Origin: SZUA-217 sp034658975
GTDB taxonomy: Bacteria > Actinomycetota > Acidimicrobiia > Spongiisociales > ZC4RG35
Direction of reading: 5' to 3'
NCBI GenBank assembly: GCA_034658975.1
Contig: JAYEGJ010000126.1
Coordinates: forward strand, 1 to 57,436
DNA length: 57,436 nt
The notes below the pieces were generated by a model. That model was not told where the DNA came from. It ran no database searches and saw nothing but the letters and a program-made list of their open reading frames with translations. A program made the position numbers and the translations under genes. Each line of letters opens with the position of its first letter. Position 1 is the stretch's first letter. Shown here piece after piece: positions 43,147 through 50,647 of this stretch.

Positions 43147-44344
43147 ACCGGTGGCCCCAGCCTCCGAATTGACTCCACCGTCAATACCGCCTGAGTTGCC
43201 TTCGGTGTGGGCGGCCGGGGACACGTTGGCGCTGGTCGACTCCTACTACCAGGCTCTCAACGACGGCGACCTGGGAGCGGCCCATGCGGTCGGCCCTTGG
43301 ACCTTCGACGAGGAGCGATCAGCAATCCTGGCCTACGACGCTCGATATGAGTGGACATGCTCGATGGTTGCGGACATGGAAGTCACCTGCTCAGAGCGAG
43401 TCTGGGATGCCTTCCACGGTCCCGCCGGACTGATCCACGAGGCCACTGCCACCTATCGGATCGAGCAAGGAAAGCTGGTGGGAGGCGAATCCGGTGTCTT
43501 CCCGAGCGTGAACGGCCCGGAAGGTGAGTTCCTCACATATCTCCAAGAGTTCGATGAATGGTTGTGGGAGGACCATCCCGACGTCGACTGGCTCTGGCTA
43601 ACCGAACACGAAGGTGTGCCCAACCTCTATATGAACCTGGAAACACCAAGGGCAGCTCCGATCAAGGAACTCGTCCTGGAATTCATCGAGATTTCCGACG
43701 CCTACCCGGCGCCCATCGGCGCGACACCTCAGAGCCAACTCGGTCCACCCATCCCATTCGACCCTCCCGACGTGTATCCCCCCGAAGGGCTGGACTTGAG
43801 AGTGGTGGGTATTGCACATGATGGTGGGCTCAATCTCAGAGAAAGTCCAGGACTGTCGCCTGTTGTTGCCGTCCTGGCTTCGACTGATGAAGTCAGCGCT
43901 ACCGGCAATGGCCATGAGGCTTCGGGGTCGATGTGGTGGGAGGTCGACGCCGGTGGAACCATCGGCTGGGTGAACGCCAAGTACCTGGCTTCATGGGCAA
44001 GCGCCCGATTGGATCTAACCCCTTACATCCTCAGCGAGTTCCGTGCGTATCCAGAAGCTGCATCAATGGAAGACCTGGGTCATCTGATCGCCGAATCCTT
44101 AGTCTCCGACGAGTATCCGTGGAGGTCGGTGGTGATCACTCCTACCACAACCATCTTCAACACTTTCATCGCCCTCGATGTGGTCGCCGATGATCCAATG
44201 GGGCTTCGCATCGCAATGAATGAGCCTGCGGGTCAGACGGGATGGCGCCTCACAGTCAACGGAGAGTCCGTCGACGGCGGATATCGACTCACGAGAGTCG
44301 AAGGCCAGCCTCTCCTCAACGCATGTGCTTGCTGGGCGCTATAG
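43103..44344 (+). CDS. SH3-domain protein coupled to a sigma factor
   Basis: 413 residues; ATG 43103 has GGAGAG just upstream and lies inside the sigma-factor gene (44-base overlap). A Pro-rich start, an NTF2-like part (LALVDSYYQALNDGDLGAAH), and a bacterial SH3-like segment around residues 235-300 (GLNLRESPGLSPVVAVL, WWEVDAGGTIGWVNAKYL). No signal peptide or membrane helix is visible, which is odd for a domain usually found outside the cell. It may bind or sense for the sigma factor; this is inference from the overlap. Confidence 0.65.
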   Translation: MSKLFAGDGTNVINEPVAPASELTPPSIPPELPSVWAAGDTLALVDSYYQALNDGDLGAAHAVGPWTFDEERSAILAYDARYEWTCSMVADMEVTCSERVWDAFHGPAGLIHEATATYRIEQGKLVGGESGVFPSVNGPEGEFLTYLQEFDEWLWEDHPDVDWLWLTEHEGVPNLYMNLETPRAAPIKELVLEFIEISDAYPAPIGATPQSQLGPPIPFDPPDVYPPEGLDLRVVGIAHDGGLNLRESPGLSPVVAVLASTDEVSATGNGHEASGSMWWEVDAGGTIGWVNAKYLASWASARLDLTPYILSEFRAYPEAASMEDLGHLIAESLVSDEYPWRSVVITPTTTIFNTFIALDVVADDPMGLRIAMNEPAGQTGWRLTVNGESVDGGYRLTRVEGQPLLNACACWAL

Positions 44345-44457
44345 CTGGGACCACCGCCGGACGTTTGGCGGCTCGTGTTTGGGTCGCGGAAGTCTTCGGG
44401 TGAGCTGGTCGCGAGAGGGGACCTGTTGGGTGACCTGGTTGAGATCTTCCACGAGGA

Positions 44458-44479
44458 AACCCTGACCAGGGTCAGGGTT
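44458..44479. promoter_or_regulatory. Inverted repeat, terminator or operator
   Basis: AACCCTGACC-AG-GGTCAGGGTT is a 10-base inverted repeat with a two-base centre in the 220-base gap between the SH3-domain gene and the DUF4870 gene. As RNA it gives an 8-bp stem with a six-base loop followed by GTT, a modest terminator; as DNA it could be an operator for the DUF4870 gene. Confidence 0.4.
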
Positions 44480-44564
44480 GTTAGGGGGTCATACCCAATA
44501 GACCGGACGGGTTGCATGTTGCATCGTGGGCGTAGACAGACACACCACGACAAGGAGACCGACT

Positions 44565-44930
44565 ATGACGACCGAAATCCTTTCGACCACCAATGAGGTG
44601 TCGTCGGACTCTCGCAACCTGGCCACGCTGAGCCATCTCTCGGCGTTCGTTGCCTTCCTCGGCATCCCTTCGCTGGTCGGCCCGCTGGTCATGTGGCTCC
44701 TCAATCGAGACGACCCCTACGTCGAGAGCCAAGCCAAGGACGCGTTGAACTTCAACATCTCCTTCTTCATCTACGGTTTGATCGCGGCGATCTCGATCAT
44801 TTTGCTGGTTGGCATCATCGCCCTCCCCGCCGTCGCTATCACCTGGTTTGCGCTCGTGATCGTGGCATCAGTGAAGGCGGCCAGAGGCGACAACTACCGG
44901 TATCCCTTCACCATCAACTTCGTCTCGTGA
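44565..44930 (+). CDS. DUF4870 (Tic20-like) small membrane protein
   Basis: 121 residues from ATG 44565, with AAGGAG eight bases upstream. Matches DUF4870: NLATLSHLSAFVAFLGIPSL, a helix, the conserved ESQAKDALNFNISFFIYG, and two more helices ending ALVIVASVKAARGDNYRYPF. Three to four membrane helices. Function unknown for the family. Confidence 0.85.
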   Translation: MTTEILSTTNEVSSDSRNLATLSHLSAFVAFLGIPSLVGPLVMWLLNRDDPYVESQAKDALNFNISFFIYGLIAAISIILLVGIIALPAVAITWFALVIVASVKAARGDNYRYPFTINFVS

Positions 44931-45090
44931 CAGACATCGTCACCACCCACATCGGAGGAGGTTCCAACTCCTCCGCCAGGCACCATCGGCAGCGACCGGG
45001 TTGAGGTGCCTCCCAACCAGACGAAGAGCCGAAGTCCCTCTTCCTCAAAAGTGCAAGGTTTGTCCGCGTTTGGACGTCCCCGATGTCCCC

Positions 45091-45137
45091 ACCTCAGGTT
45101 GAGGGGATATAGGGGACGCCCGAAACCGGTCGTCCCC
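45091..45137 (+). repeat. Inverted repeat, left copy (A)
   Basis: Bases 45103-45137 (GGGGATATAGGGGACGCCCG, then AAACCGGTCGTCCCC) are the exact reverse complement of 48831-48865. The 14-mer ACCTCAGGTTGAGG sits next to the repeat at both ends (45091-45104 and 48866-48879). Inside the repeat GGGGACG/CGTCCCC can pair, so each copy is also a hairpin. The two copies bracket 3.7 kb holding the sigma/anti-sigma-like genes and the nuclease pair. Confidence 0.85.
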
Positions 45138-45150
45138 ATATCGAAGACTC

Positions 45151-47364
45151 TCATGAGCGCCCCTCGAAGAGAGCTCTGAGTCCTTCCTGGTCTACCCAGA
45201 CTGAGCCGATCCAGGAGTCTGCAAGGACTCGTCCCTGGGGGGAGTCCTCCCATACCTGGGTGATCTCGATGAGCCCTTCGTACAGGGTGGGGTCAACGGC
45301 TTCCCAAGTTGTGGGCCAGTCTTGGCCGTCTCCGCCGAATACCAGGAAGGTGGGCTCATAGGTCGCTCGGTTGACTTGCCCAATCACCGAGCGCGGGTTC
45401 CCTCCGTCCCCGATGTGTCCGACATAGACGTACTGATCTGTGAGGAGCAGCCAGGATGGGACAGCGGAGGGCATGGGATATGCCCGGAGGATGGTCCCGT
45501 CAAGACCTGAGAGGAGCAGCTCTCCGTACTCCTGTGTGCAGATCACTTCGGTCGGATAGCTCCCGTTGATATTGCCGAACAGACAGTCGTTGTCCCGAGC
45601 CATCGCGATGAAGCCGGACGAAGGGACTTCGATTGTCCAGTTCCCTTCCGGCGTCGCTATTGCTGGGAGTAGCGGGACCGATCGGATGGTCTTGGGAAGT
45701 GCAGCTAGCTCGGGAACGACTCCGTCTCGCTCTGCGTCTTCGCCCGACTGGGAGGCCGGGTCGTCGAGGCTTCCCGGTAGCAGTTCTGTTGACTCCAGAA
45801 CACCTCCCAGCATCCATCCGTGCGTTCCCAACTCCGTCAAGACCAGGTCCCATTCGGCACCTTCGCTGTCAGTTGTCCGGCGTTCCAAGACGGCGACGAA
45901 ATCGCCCAACTCCAATTCCTCGACCGGGATGAAGTTGGTTCCCGGTCCGGCGTAGACGGTTGATCCTGCCTCCCGGGACACGGTCTCGAAGTGCTGGGTG
46001 GCCACGGCGCCCTGGAGCGTGCATTCGTCCACGTTGCGCCACACCGCTTCGAGGTCGCACTCTCTGGTGAGCAGTGCCCCGGTGTTGATGAAGAGGGTCG
46101 ATGCCCACTCTTCGCGGGTGGTGACACCAGAACACACAGTCTCGCCCCAACACAGCGTGCTCCTATCGACCCCCTCAACCTCGGGGAAATGGAACACTGT
46201 GGCGAAGAGTGGATCGAACAGCGACAAGACCTGGTGGGACGTGAGCGATCCGGGATCCCAAGTCTGGCCACTCTCGTCGAGAACTGCTACCCGAGCCACC
46301 CCTTCTGAGTTCAGGGTGATATCAACTGTCAGGCCCTCTGGCCCGAAGTCGCTGGTAACGAGCGCGGTCACCGCCTGCTCCAGGGTCGGTTCAGGCCCTG
46401 CCTGGTATATCGGGATCGGCGGGAGTCCTGGGTCTCCGTTGCAGAGCGTGAAGAAGGCGATCGGCCCTGTCGGCGTTGACTGCAAGGTTGGACACGAGAT
46501 GGTTGGCAGCAGATCACCATCTCGATCAACTGGGTCCCCTTGTACAACATGGAGGGTTCCGCCCAGAGCGCTGACGATTGTGTCGCATTCCACCTGGTCG
46601 CCCGAACAGTCAACTCTCCAGTTGTCGCCGTAGACCTGAGCCGACGTCTGCCCGTCATTCGTATACCGCGCCGCTGTGGTGACGACATCCTCGATCACCT
46701 TTGCACCCGGGGCGCCTACGTAATACACCATGAATTGGCTGTGGAGCGTGCAGATCGCCGAGTCGAACTCGTTCTGCGGGTTGGGGCGTCCTGGAAAACT
46801 TGTCGCCTGCCACCTGTCACAAGTGAAGCCGGCAGCCTCGACCAGATCACGCATCTCATGTACATCTGTGAATGTCGACGACGAGGTCGTTTCGCTTCTC
46901 TGGTCTTCCCACATCTCCGACACGGCCACTCCCATGTGCTGGTTGAAGCACTCGAAGAACCGACTATCGGGATTCGACGAGTCTGCGCCTGCAGCAAACG
47001 AGTTGTTGAAGAACCCTCTCTCAACGGTGAACTCCACCCTGGTCGTACCCTGAGCTACACAGTCGACGACTGCCTTGCCGGCAGCCTCGTACTCGGCTTC
47101 AGTGACGACACCGTCGGCGAGAATCTCAGCTGGGGTTGGCGCATCGGCCACCTGGGCGGGGGGTTGAATCTGGCCGCCAACAGTGGCAGTGACCCACACG
47201 ACCCCGGCAAGGCCAGCGACGGCAAGCGCCGGGATCCCAACTCTTCGTCGGATCTGACGGCTCCGACCACGCCTCATCGTCTCCGACGAACCGCGAGGGT
47301 TCCATGGGTCCTGTCGGGCGGCCTCAGCTTCGAGCATCGAACGAATCTGGTCGTCGGTCTTCAT
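45151..47364 (-). CDS. Membrane-anchored anti-sigma-like protein with GerMN- and SH3-like segments
   Basis: 737 residues. A ~40-residue cytoplasmic N terminus rich in Arg (RRGRSRQIRRRVG) and one membrane helix (IPALAVAGLAGVVWVTATVGG) leave a large external part. The part around residues 330-400 (EPTLEQAVTALVTSDFGPEG, VARVAVLDESG) resembles a GerMN domain; around 480-540 an SH3-like stretch (STVYAGPGTNFIPVEELELG, EWDLVLTELGTHGWM) follows. Many Cys suggest disulfides. The start overlaps the sigma-factor stop by ATGA (47361-47364), the usual layout of a sigma and its membrane anti-sigma. Anti-sigma activity is inferred. Confidence 0.7.
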   Translation of the reverse strand: MKTDDQIRSMLEAEAARQDPWNPRGSSETMRRGRSRQIRRRVGIPALAVAGLAGVVWVTATVGGQIQPPAQVADAPTPAEILADGVVTEAEYEAAGKAVVDCVAQGTTRVEFTVERGFFNNSFAAGADSSNPDSRFFECFNQHMGVAVSEMWEDQRSETTSSSTFTDVHEMRDLVEAAGFTCDRWQATSFPGRPNPQNEFDSAICTLHSQFMVYYVGAPGAKVIEDVVTTAARYTNDGQTSAQVYGDNWRVDCSGDQVECDTIVSALGGTLHVVQGDPVDRDGDLLPTISCPTLQSTPTGPIAFFTLCNGDPGLPPIPIYQAGPEPTLEQAVTALVTSDFGPEGLTVDITLNSEGVARVAVLDESGQTWDPGSLTSHQVLSLFDPLFATVFHFPEVEGVDRSTLCWGETVCSGVTTREEWASTLFINTGALLTRECDLEAVWRNVDECTLQGAVATQHFETVSREAGSTVYAGPGTNFIPVEELELGDFVAVLERRTTDSEGAEWDLVLTELGTHGWMLGGVLESTELLPGSLDDPASQSGEDAERDGVVPELAALPKTIRSVPLLPAIATPEGNWTIEVPSSGFIAMARDNDCLFGNINGSYPTEVICTQEYGELLLSGLDGTILRAYPMPSAVPSWLLLTDQYVYVGHIGDGGNPRSVIGQVNRATYEPTFLVFGGDGQDWPTTWEAVDPTLYEGLIEITQVWEDSPQGRVLADSWIGSVWVDQEGLRALFEGRS

Positions 47365-47852
47365 GACAGGTCCTTCCTCAAGGCTTCCAAGCCGCGATGC
47401 AGGCGGCTCTTGATGGTTCCTTTTGCTACGCCGAACGCCTTGGCCATATCTGCTTCCGACATGTCCAGCAGATATCGGGCAACCACGACTTCCCGCTGGT
47501 GGACCGGCAGCCTGCGAAGGGTCGCGACCAATTTCGGGTCGGGTACTTGCGGATCGTCTTGGCCAACGTCAGGGACGGGGAGATTCGACCGGTATCGGCG
47601 GCGCTTGAGACGGTTCCTCGCCCAGTTCATCGCCACCACGTACACCCAACCCTCGGGGTTGGCCATGACAGACACCTTCTCCCACCGCTCGTATGCCCTG
47701 ACCATGGCTTCTTCGGTCGCGTCCGCAGCGAGATCGGCATTGCCGGTACCAACAGCGACAGCACGATGAACCTGATGGCCAGCACGGCTGTAGAAAGATT
47801 CGAAGGACTCAACTCTCAAGTCAGCACCCACGGTCGTCTCGGCATACATCAT
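47361..47852 (-). CDS. ECF-type RNA polymerase sigma factor (SigE-like)
   Basis: 163 residues from ATG 47852; an upstream GTG at 47924 would add 24 residues that do not look like the family. Region 2: FESFYSRAGHQVHRAVAVGT, DATEEAMVRAYERWEKV, NPEGWVYVVAMNWARNRLKR. Region 4: ATLRRLPVHQREVVVARYLL and SEADMAKAFGVAKGTIKSRL. It resembles the sigma-24 group common in Actinomycetota. Coupled to the membrane protein downstream by ATGA, so activity is probably controlled by signal at the envelope. Confidence 0.85.
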   Translation of the reverse strand: MMYAETTVGADLRVESFESFYSRAGHQVHRAVAVGTGNADLAADATEEAMVRAYERWEKVSVMANPEGWVYVVAMNWARNRLKRRRYRSNLPVPDVGQDDPQVPDPKLVATLRRLPVHQREVVVARYLLDMSEADMAKAFGVAKGTIKSRLHRGLEALRKDLS

Positions 47853-47984
47853 CACATAGACAGTCCGGAGCCCGCTTCGGTTCCCAGAACCCGACCGAAG
47901 AAAGGCGTCCTCGAAGCTACCCACGCTCCGGCGCTGCCGGTTTTTGGCTCCCAGAAGTCTCTTGTGATGGCCTCGACGCGGCCA

Positions 47985-48110
47985 TCAGGATCCACGAAGA
48001 AGCTCAATTGCTCTGCCAACCGTCTCCTTGACGCGTCGAATGCTTTGCTCCCAGTCGGAAATCTCCAGAGCATCGCTGATCGCATTGGCGACTTCGCTTC
48101 GGGTTGTCAT
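47985..48110 (-). CDS. Small 41-residue protein coupled to the nuclease-like gene
   Basis: The ATG at 48108-48110 overlaps the stop of the upstream gene (ATGA), which argues for real translation. The 41-residue product starts MTTRSEVANAISDALEISDW and ends KETVGRAIELLRGS; it predicts two amphipathic helices and no membrane segment. It could be an accessory or neutralising partner of the nuclease-like protein. Family not recognised; small size makes function speculative. Confidence 0.6.
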   Translation of the reverse strand: MTTRSEVANAISDALEISDWEQSIRRVKETVGRAIELLRGS

Positions 48111-48733
48111 AGGCCGTCTCGTATCTCGAGAAGAGCTTGCTTCACGTTGAGTAGTTCATCACCGTGCAGTGACAAGAATTCCACTTGGCGTTCGGAGAGG
48201 ACGACGATCATGAGCTTCGACGCAACCTTCTCAACGGATTCCTCGGAGAGGTTTGACGAACCCAATGCAATGCTCTGCGATTCATCGGATCCCTCTACTG
48301 CAGCGGCTACAAACTCAGGCGTAATCAGTTCTTTCCAGGACGAAACCAGGAACGGGGCCCACGTGAGCCACACGTAATGCTCGTACATGGCCGGCGAGTA
48401 CGTCTCAATCCGGTAGCACTTGGCGAGGAAGAGCCGGTACTCGGATCCCTGATCTCCCGCCGAGCTGTAGTTCTTGACCTCAGCAACGAACATATTCCCA
48501 TTGACGTCTCCGCCAAGAAGCGTCCCGGCCAAATCAAATGAGAAGTGATCACCTTGGCTCGTTGATCCGGCTGAAGCGCTTGCCTTTGGGAACTGAAGTT
48601 TCCCGATGTGTCCAGGATTGTTCCAATGAACCATGGCGCGACACGTCGACTCAAGCCAGCGTTTCGCTGTCTCCGACCCGCTCGTCCCCCGAGCCTGAAT
48701 CTCCTCCCCAGTCAAAGGGCATTGACATGACAT
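48107..48733 (-). CDS. Candidate PD-(D/E)XK nuclease-like protein
   Basis: 208 residues. An N-terminal helix with Glu21 (SGSETAKRWLESTC) is followed by FSFDLAGTLLGGD (Asp67) and VAEVKNYSSAGDQG (Glu85-Val-Lys87): the helix-Glu, Asp, ExK pattern of restriction-endonuclease folds. The spacing and the beta-strand setting fit; the C-terminal half has no recognised domain. No methyltransferase or helicase is adjacent, so if it is a nuclease it is not an ordinary restriction-modification enzyme. The promoter region between 48734 and 48830 contains hairpins with GGGGACGC/GCGTCCCC. Confidence 0.6.
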   Translation of the reverse strand: MSCQCPLTGEEIQARGTSGSETAKRWLESTCRAMVHWNNPGHIGKLQFPKASASAGSTSQGDHFSFDLAGTLLGGDVNGNMFVAEVKNYSSAGDQGSEYRLFLAKCYRIETYSPAMYEHYVWLTWAPFLVSSWKELITPEFVAAAVEGSDESQSIALGSSNLSEESVEKVASKLMIVVLSERQVEFLSLHGDELLNVKQALLEIRDGL

Positions 48734-48830
48734 TACCTAGTGAGAACAGTGACGAACCGATAAGGGGACGCCGAGAATCCATCCGGGTTCGAGCGTCCCC
48801 CAATCCTTTCGCCCGAACAAGCAGGGATGG

Positions 48831-48879
48831 GGGGACGACCGGTTTCGGGCGTCCCCTATATCCCCACCTCAGGTTGAGG
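48831..48879 (-). repeat. Inverted repeat, right copy (B)
   Basis: Bases 48831-48865 are the exact reverse complement of 45103-45137 (35 of 35). The neighbouring ACCTCAGGTTGAGG (48866-48879) lies in the same orientation as at the left copy; since CCTCA/TGAGG is itself palindromic, only its three-base loop differs from a full inverted match. It lies 57 bases before the tRNA-Asp gene. Confidence 0.85.
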
Positions 48880-48935
48880 AGGATCGGACGACCGATATAC
48901 TTCTCCGGTCTCGCCTGTTGTCGCAGGCAAGCCCC

Positions 48936-49013
48936 GGGCGCGTAGAACAGTCTGGAGTGTTCGCCGGCCTGTCAAGCCGGAGGTCGCGGGTTCAAATCCC
49001 GTCGTGCCCGCCA
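48936..49013 (+). tRNA. tRNA-Asp (GTC)
   Basis: Full cloverleaf: acceptor GGGCGCG with CGTGCCC (one G-T pair), D stem GAAC/GTTC, anticodon stem CCGGC/GCCGG with loop CTGTCAA giving anticodon GTC, five-base variable loop, T stem GCGGG/CCCGT with loop TTCAAAT, discriminator G and encoded CCA. Tandem with tRNA-Phe 28 bases on. Confidence 0.95.
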
Positions 49014-49041
49014 ACCGGAGCCCTAGAGGTTTCGGTCCTTT

Positions 49042-49117
49042 GGTCAGGTAGCTCAGTCGGTAGAGCGCCGGTCTGAAAAACCGGAGGTCGACGGATCGAC
49101 GCCGTCCCTGACCACCA
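49042..49117 (+). tRNA. tRNA-Phe (GAA) with unusual T loop
   Basis: Full cloverleaf: acceptor GGTCAGG/CCTGACC, D arm GCTCAGTCGGTAGAGC, anticodon stem CCGGT/ACCGG with loop CTGAAAA giving anticodon GAA, T stem GACGG/CCGTC, discriminator A and encoded CCA. The T loop reads ATCGACG, so the nearly universal T54 is A. Confidence 0.93.
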
Positions 49118-49135
49118 GAAGTCAACCGCATGCCT

Positions 49136-49182
49136 TTCTGTGCGGGTTTACTACGCGTCACGCGTAACTAACCCGCACAGAA
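49136..49182. terminator. Long hairpin after the tRNA genes
   Basis: TTCTGTGCGGGTT (49136-49148) pairs perfectly with AACCCGCACAGAA (49170-49182); the interior also pairs as TACGCG/CGCGTA around TCA. A nearly unbroken stem of about 20 bp, 18 bases after tRNA-Phe, most likely the terminator of the tRNA transcript, although no T-run follows. Confidence 0.7.
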
Positions 49183-49265
49183 CGGTCGAATGGACTCGGC
49201 CCGGGAACCATCCACCCCCGGCTGACGTCTGAAGCCTGTCCCCGCAATCGAGGAGTTCCACGCGC

Positions 49266-49961
49266 ATGGAAACCATGACGAGACCACCAGAGACGGAAAG
49301 CACCCCACCCGCTCCCCGCCCACCACGTGTCACGTTCCCTGCCGTCGTCGCTATCGCCTTCCTCGCCATCGTGGCCCTGTTCGGGTTCCTCACCTGGCGT
49401 GCCGTGAGCAACGCCGTCGACGGTGTTCCCACCGTGGCCGACATCCAGGAGGCCTTCGCTCCCCAGCCTTATGAAGACATAGGACCGGTCGTGGTCACAG
49501 CCATCTGGGACCTCGGCGAGTTGACCACCGTCGAGATGGTGGAGCACACCTATATCGAGAAGGGCACTGACGGCGGATGGCTTGCATGGGCCCGGGGCGA
49601 CAGTCTCTCGATGTTGGTCGTTGCCGAGATCGGCGCCGGAGTCGACCTCACCACCCTCACTCCGGCCGACTTCGACGTGAGCGATGATGGTGTCGTATCG
49701 CTCCAACTCCCCCACGCCGAGATCCACTACACGGCGATGGACAACGAAGCGACCGTGGTCATCGACCGTGAGGTAGGCCTTTTCACCAAGGGTGACTCAC
49801 AGCTCGAGAGCGAGGCCCGTCAGTTGGCCGAGACCATTCTCCTCAACCAGGCCATAGAGACCGGGATCCTCGAGAGCGCAGAGACGAACACGACGAAGGT
49901 CCTCACCAACTTCCTCATCAGCCTCGGCTACAGCAACGTGGAGATTACCTTCTCGGGCTGA
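49266..49961 (+). CDS. DUF4230 single-pass membrane protein
   Basis: 231 residues; ATG 49266 has GAGGAG about ten bases upstream (a second ATG is at 49275). A Pro-rich N terminus, one membrane helix (FPAVVAIAFLAIVALFGFLT), then a DUF4230 domain: PVVVTAIWDLGELTTVEMVE, SLSMLVVAEIGAGVDLTTL, SLQLPHAEIHYTAMDNEATV and a helical tail. The family is widespread and uncharacterised. Ends eight bases from the convergent bpa gene. Confidence 0.82.
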   Translation: METMTRPPETESTPPAPRPPRVTFPAVVAIAFLAIVALFGFLTWRAVSNAVDGVPTVADIQEAFAPQPYEDIGPVVVTAIWDLGELTTVEMVEHTYIEKGTDGGWLAWARGDSLSMLVVAEIGAGVDLTTLTPADFDVSDDGVVSLQLPHAEIHYTAMDNEATVVIDREVGLFTKGDSQLESEARQLAETILLNQAIETGILESAETNTTKVLTNFLISLGYSNVEITFSG

Positions 49962-49969
49962 CCTGGTTC

Positions 49970-50362
49970 CTACAGGTAGAGACCCGGCATAGGGTCTTCG
50001 GCGAGCGTCTGGGTTGCATCCCCTGTGGTCTCTGCAGAAACGTCCATTGGGCTCACACCCGCAGATGCGAGAACTCCGGCCAGAAGGCCTTCCAGCCATC
50101 CGACGAGTTCAGCTTGTGCCACACGGACCTCCGAAGGCGTAGGTGACACCTCTTCGAACCGTACTGAGAGCGTTAGAAGCTCCTCGTATAGATCGGCCGA
50201 GACGACGTCTGACAATTCGGCAATCACCCGATCGTGGATTCGCCGGAGGCGCTCACACCCCGCCACGTCACAAGGTGCGGACCTGGCCTCCACGAGCATC
50301 GCTCGAGCCATCGTGGTGATTCGGACCAATTTCTCCGGTTCGGCGACATGGGTTTCCCGCAT
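49970..50362 (-). CDS. bpa: Bacterial proteasome activator (Bpa/PafE family)
   Basis: 130 residues from ATG 50362, with AAGGAG six bases upstream; a longer frame upstream is not supported. Helical family signature: EPEKLVRITTMARAMLVEAR, AGCERLRRIHDRVIAELSDV, RVAQAELVGWLEGLLAGVLA. It ends in GLYL; the C-terminal GQYL of mycobacterial Bpa docks into the 20S proteasome. Bpa rings open the proteasome gate without ATP. This implies a proteasome elsewhere in the genome and supports an actinobacterial origin. Confidence 0.85.
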   Translation of the reverse strand: MRETHVAEPEKLVRITTMARAMLVEARSAPCDVAGCERLRRIHDRVIAELSDVVSADLYEELLTLSVRFEEVSPTPSEVRVAQAELVGWLEGLLAGVLASAGVSPMDVSAETTGDATQTLAEDPMPGLYL

Positions 50363-50647
50363 TCGTACTCCTTCTCCTGGGAAAGCACCGGAACAGACCC
50401 GTCGATGCCCGCTATGTCGACCGTCCGACACTCGCGATCTCGCTGGAGAGGGCCGTTGAGCGTGAGCCACAAAAGTCCACGACACACCACTAATTCCCCT
50501 ATCGGAGGGCCCTTTTTCTCTGATAACACCACTGCAAGTGCTGGAAGATGACCGAGTGAGGCGGAGATACACCAGACCGAAAGCCTCCTACTCTGCTGGC
50601 GTCATGCCGGTACTCACCATCACGACTACAACTCGAGTCAGGGAACG

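Noticed and set aside
47853..47924. Upstream GTG start for the SigE-like sigma factor
   Set aside because: The added 24 residues do not look like a sigma-factor N terminus and have only a poorly spaced GGAG.
48856..49161. Minus-strand ORF across the two tRNA genes (with GTTGFEPATSGL)
   Set aside because: This peptide is a well-known false translation of tRNA sequence.
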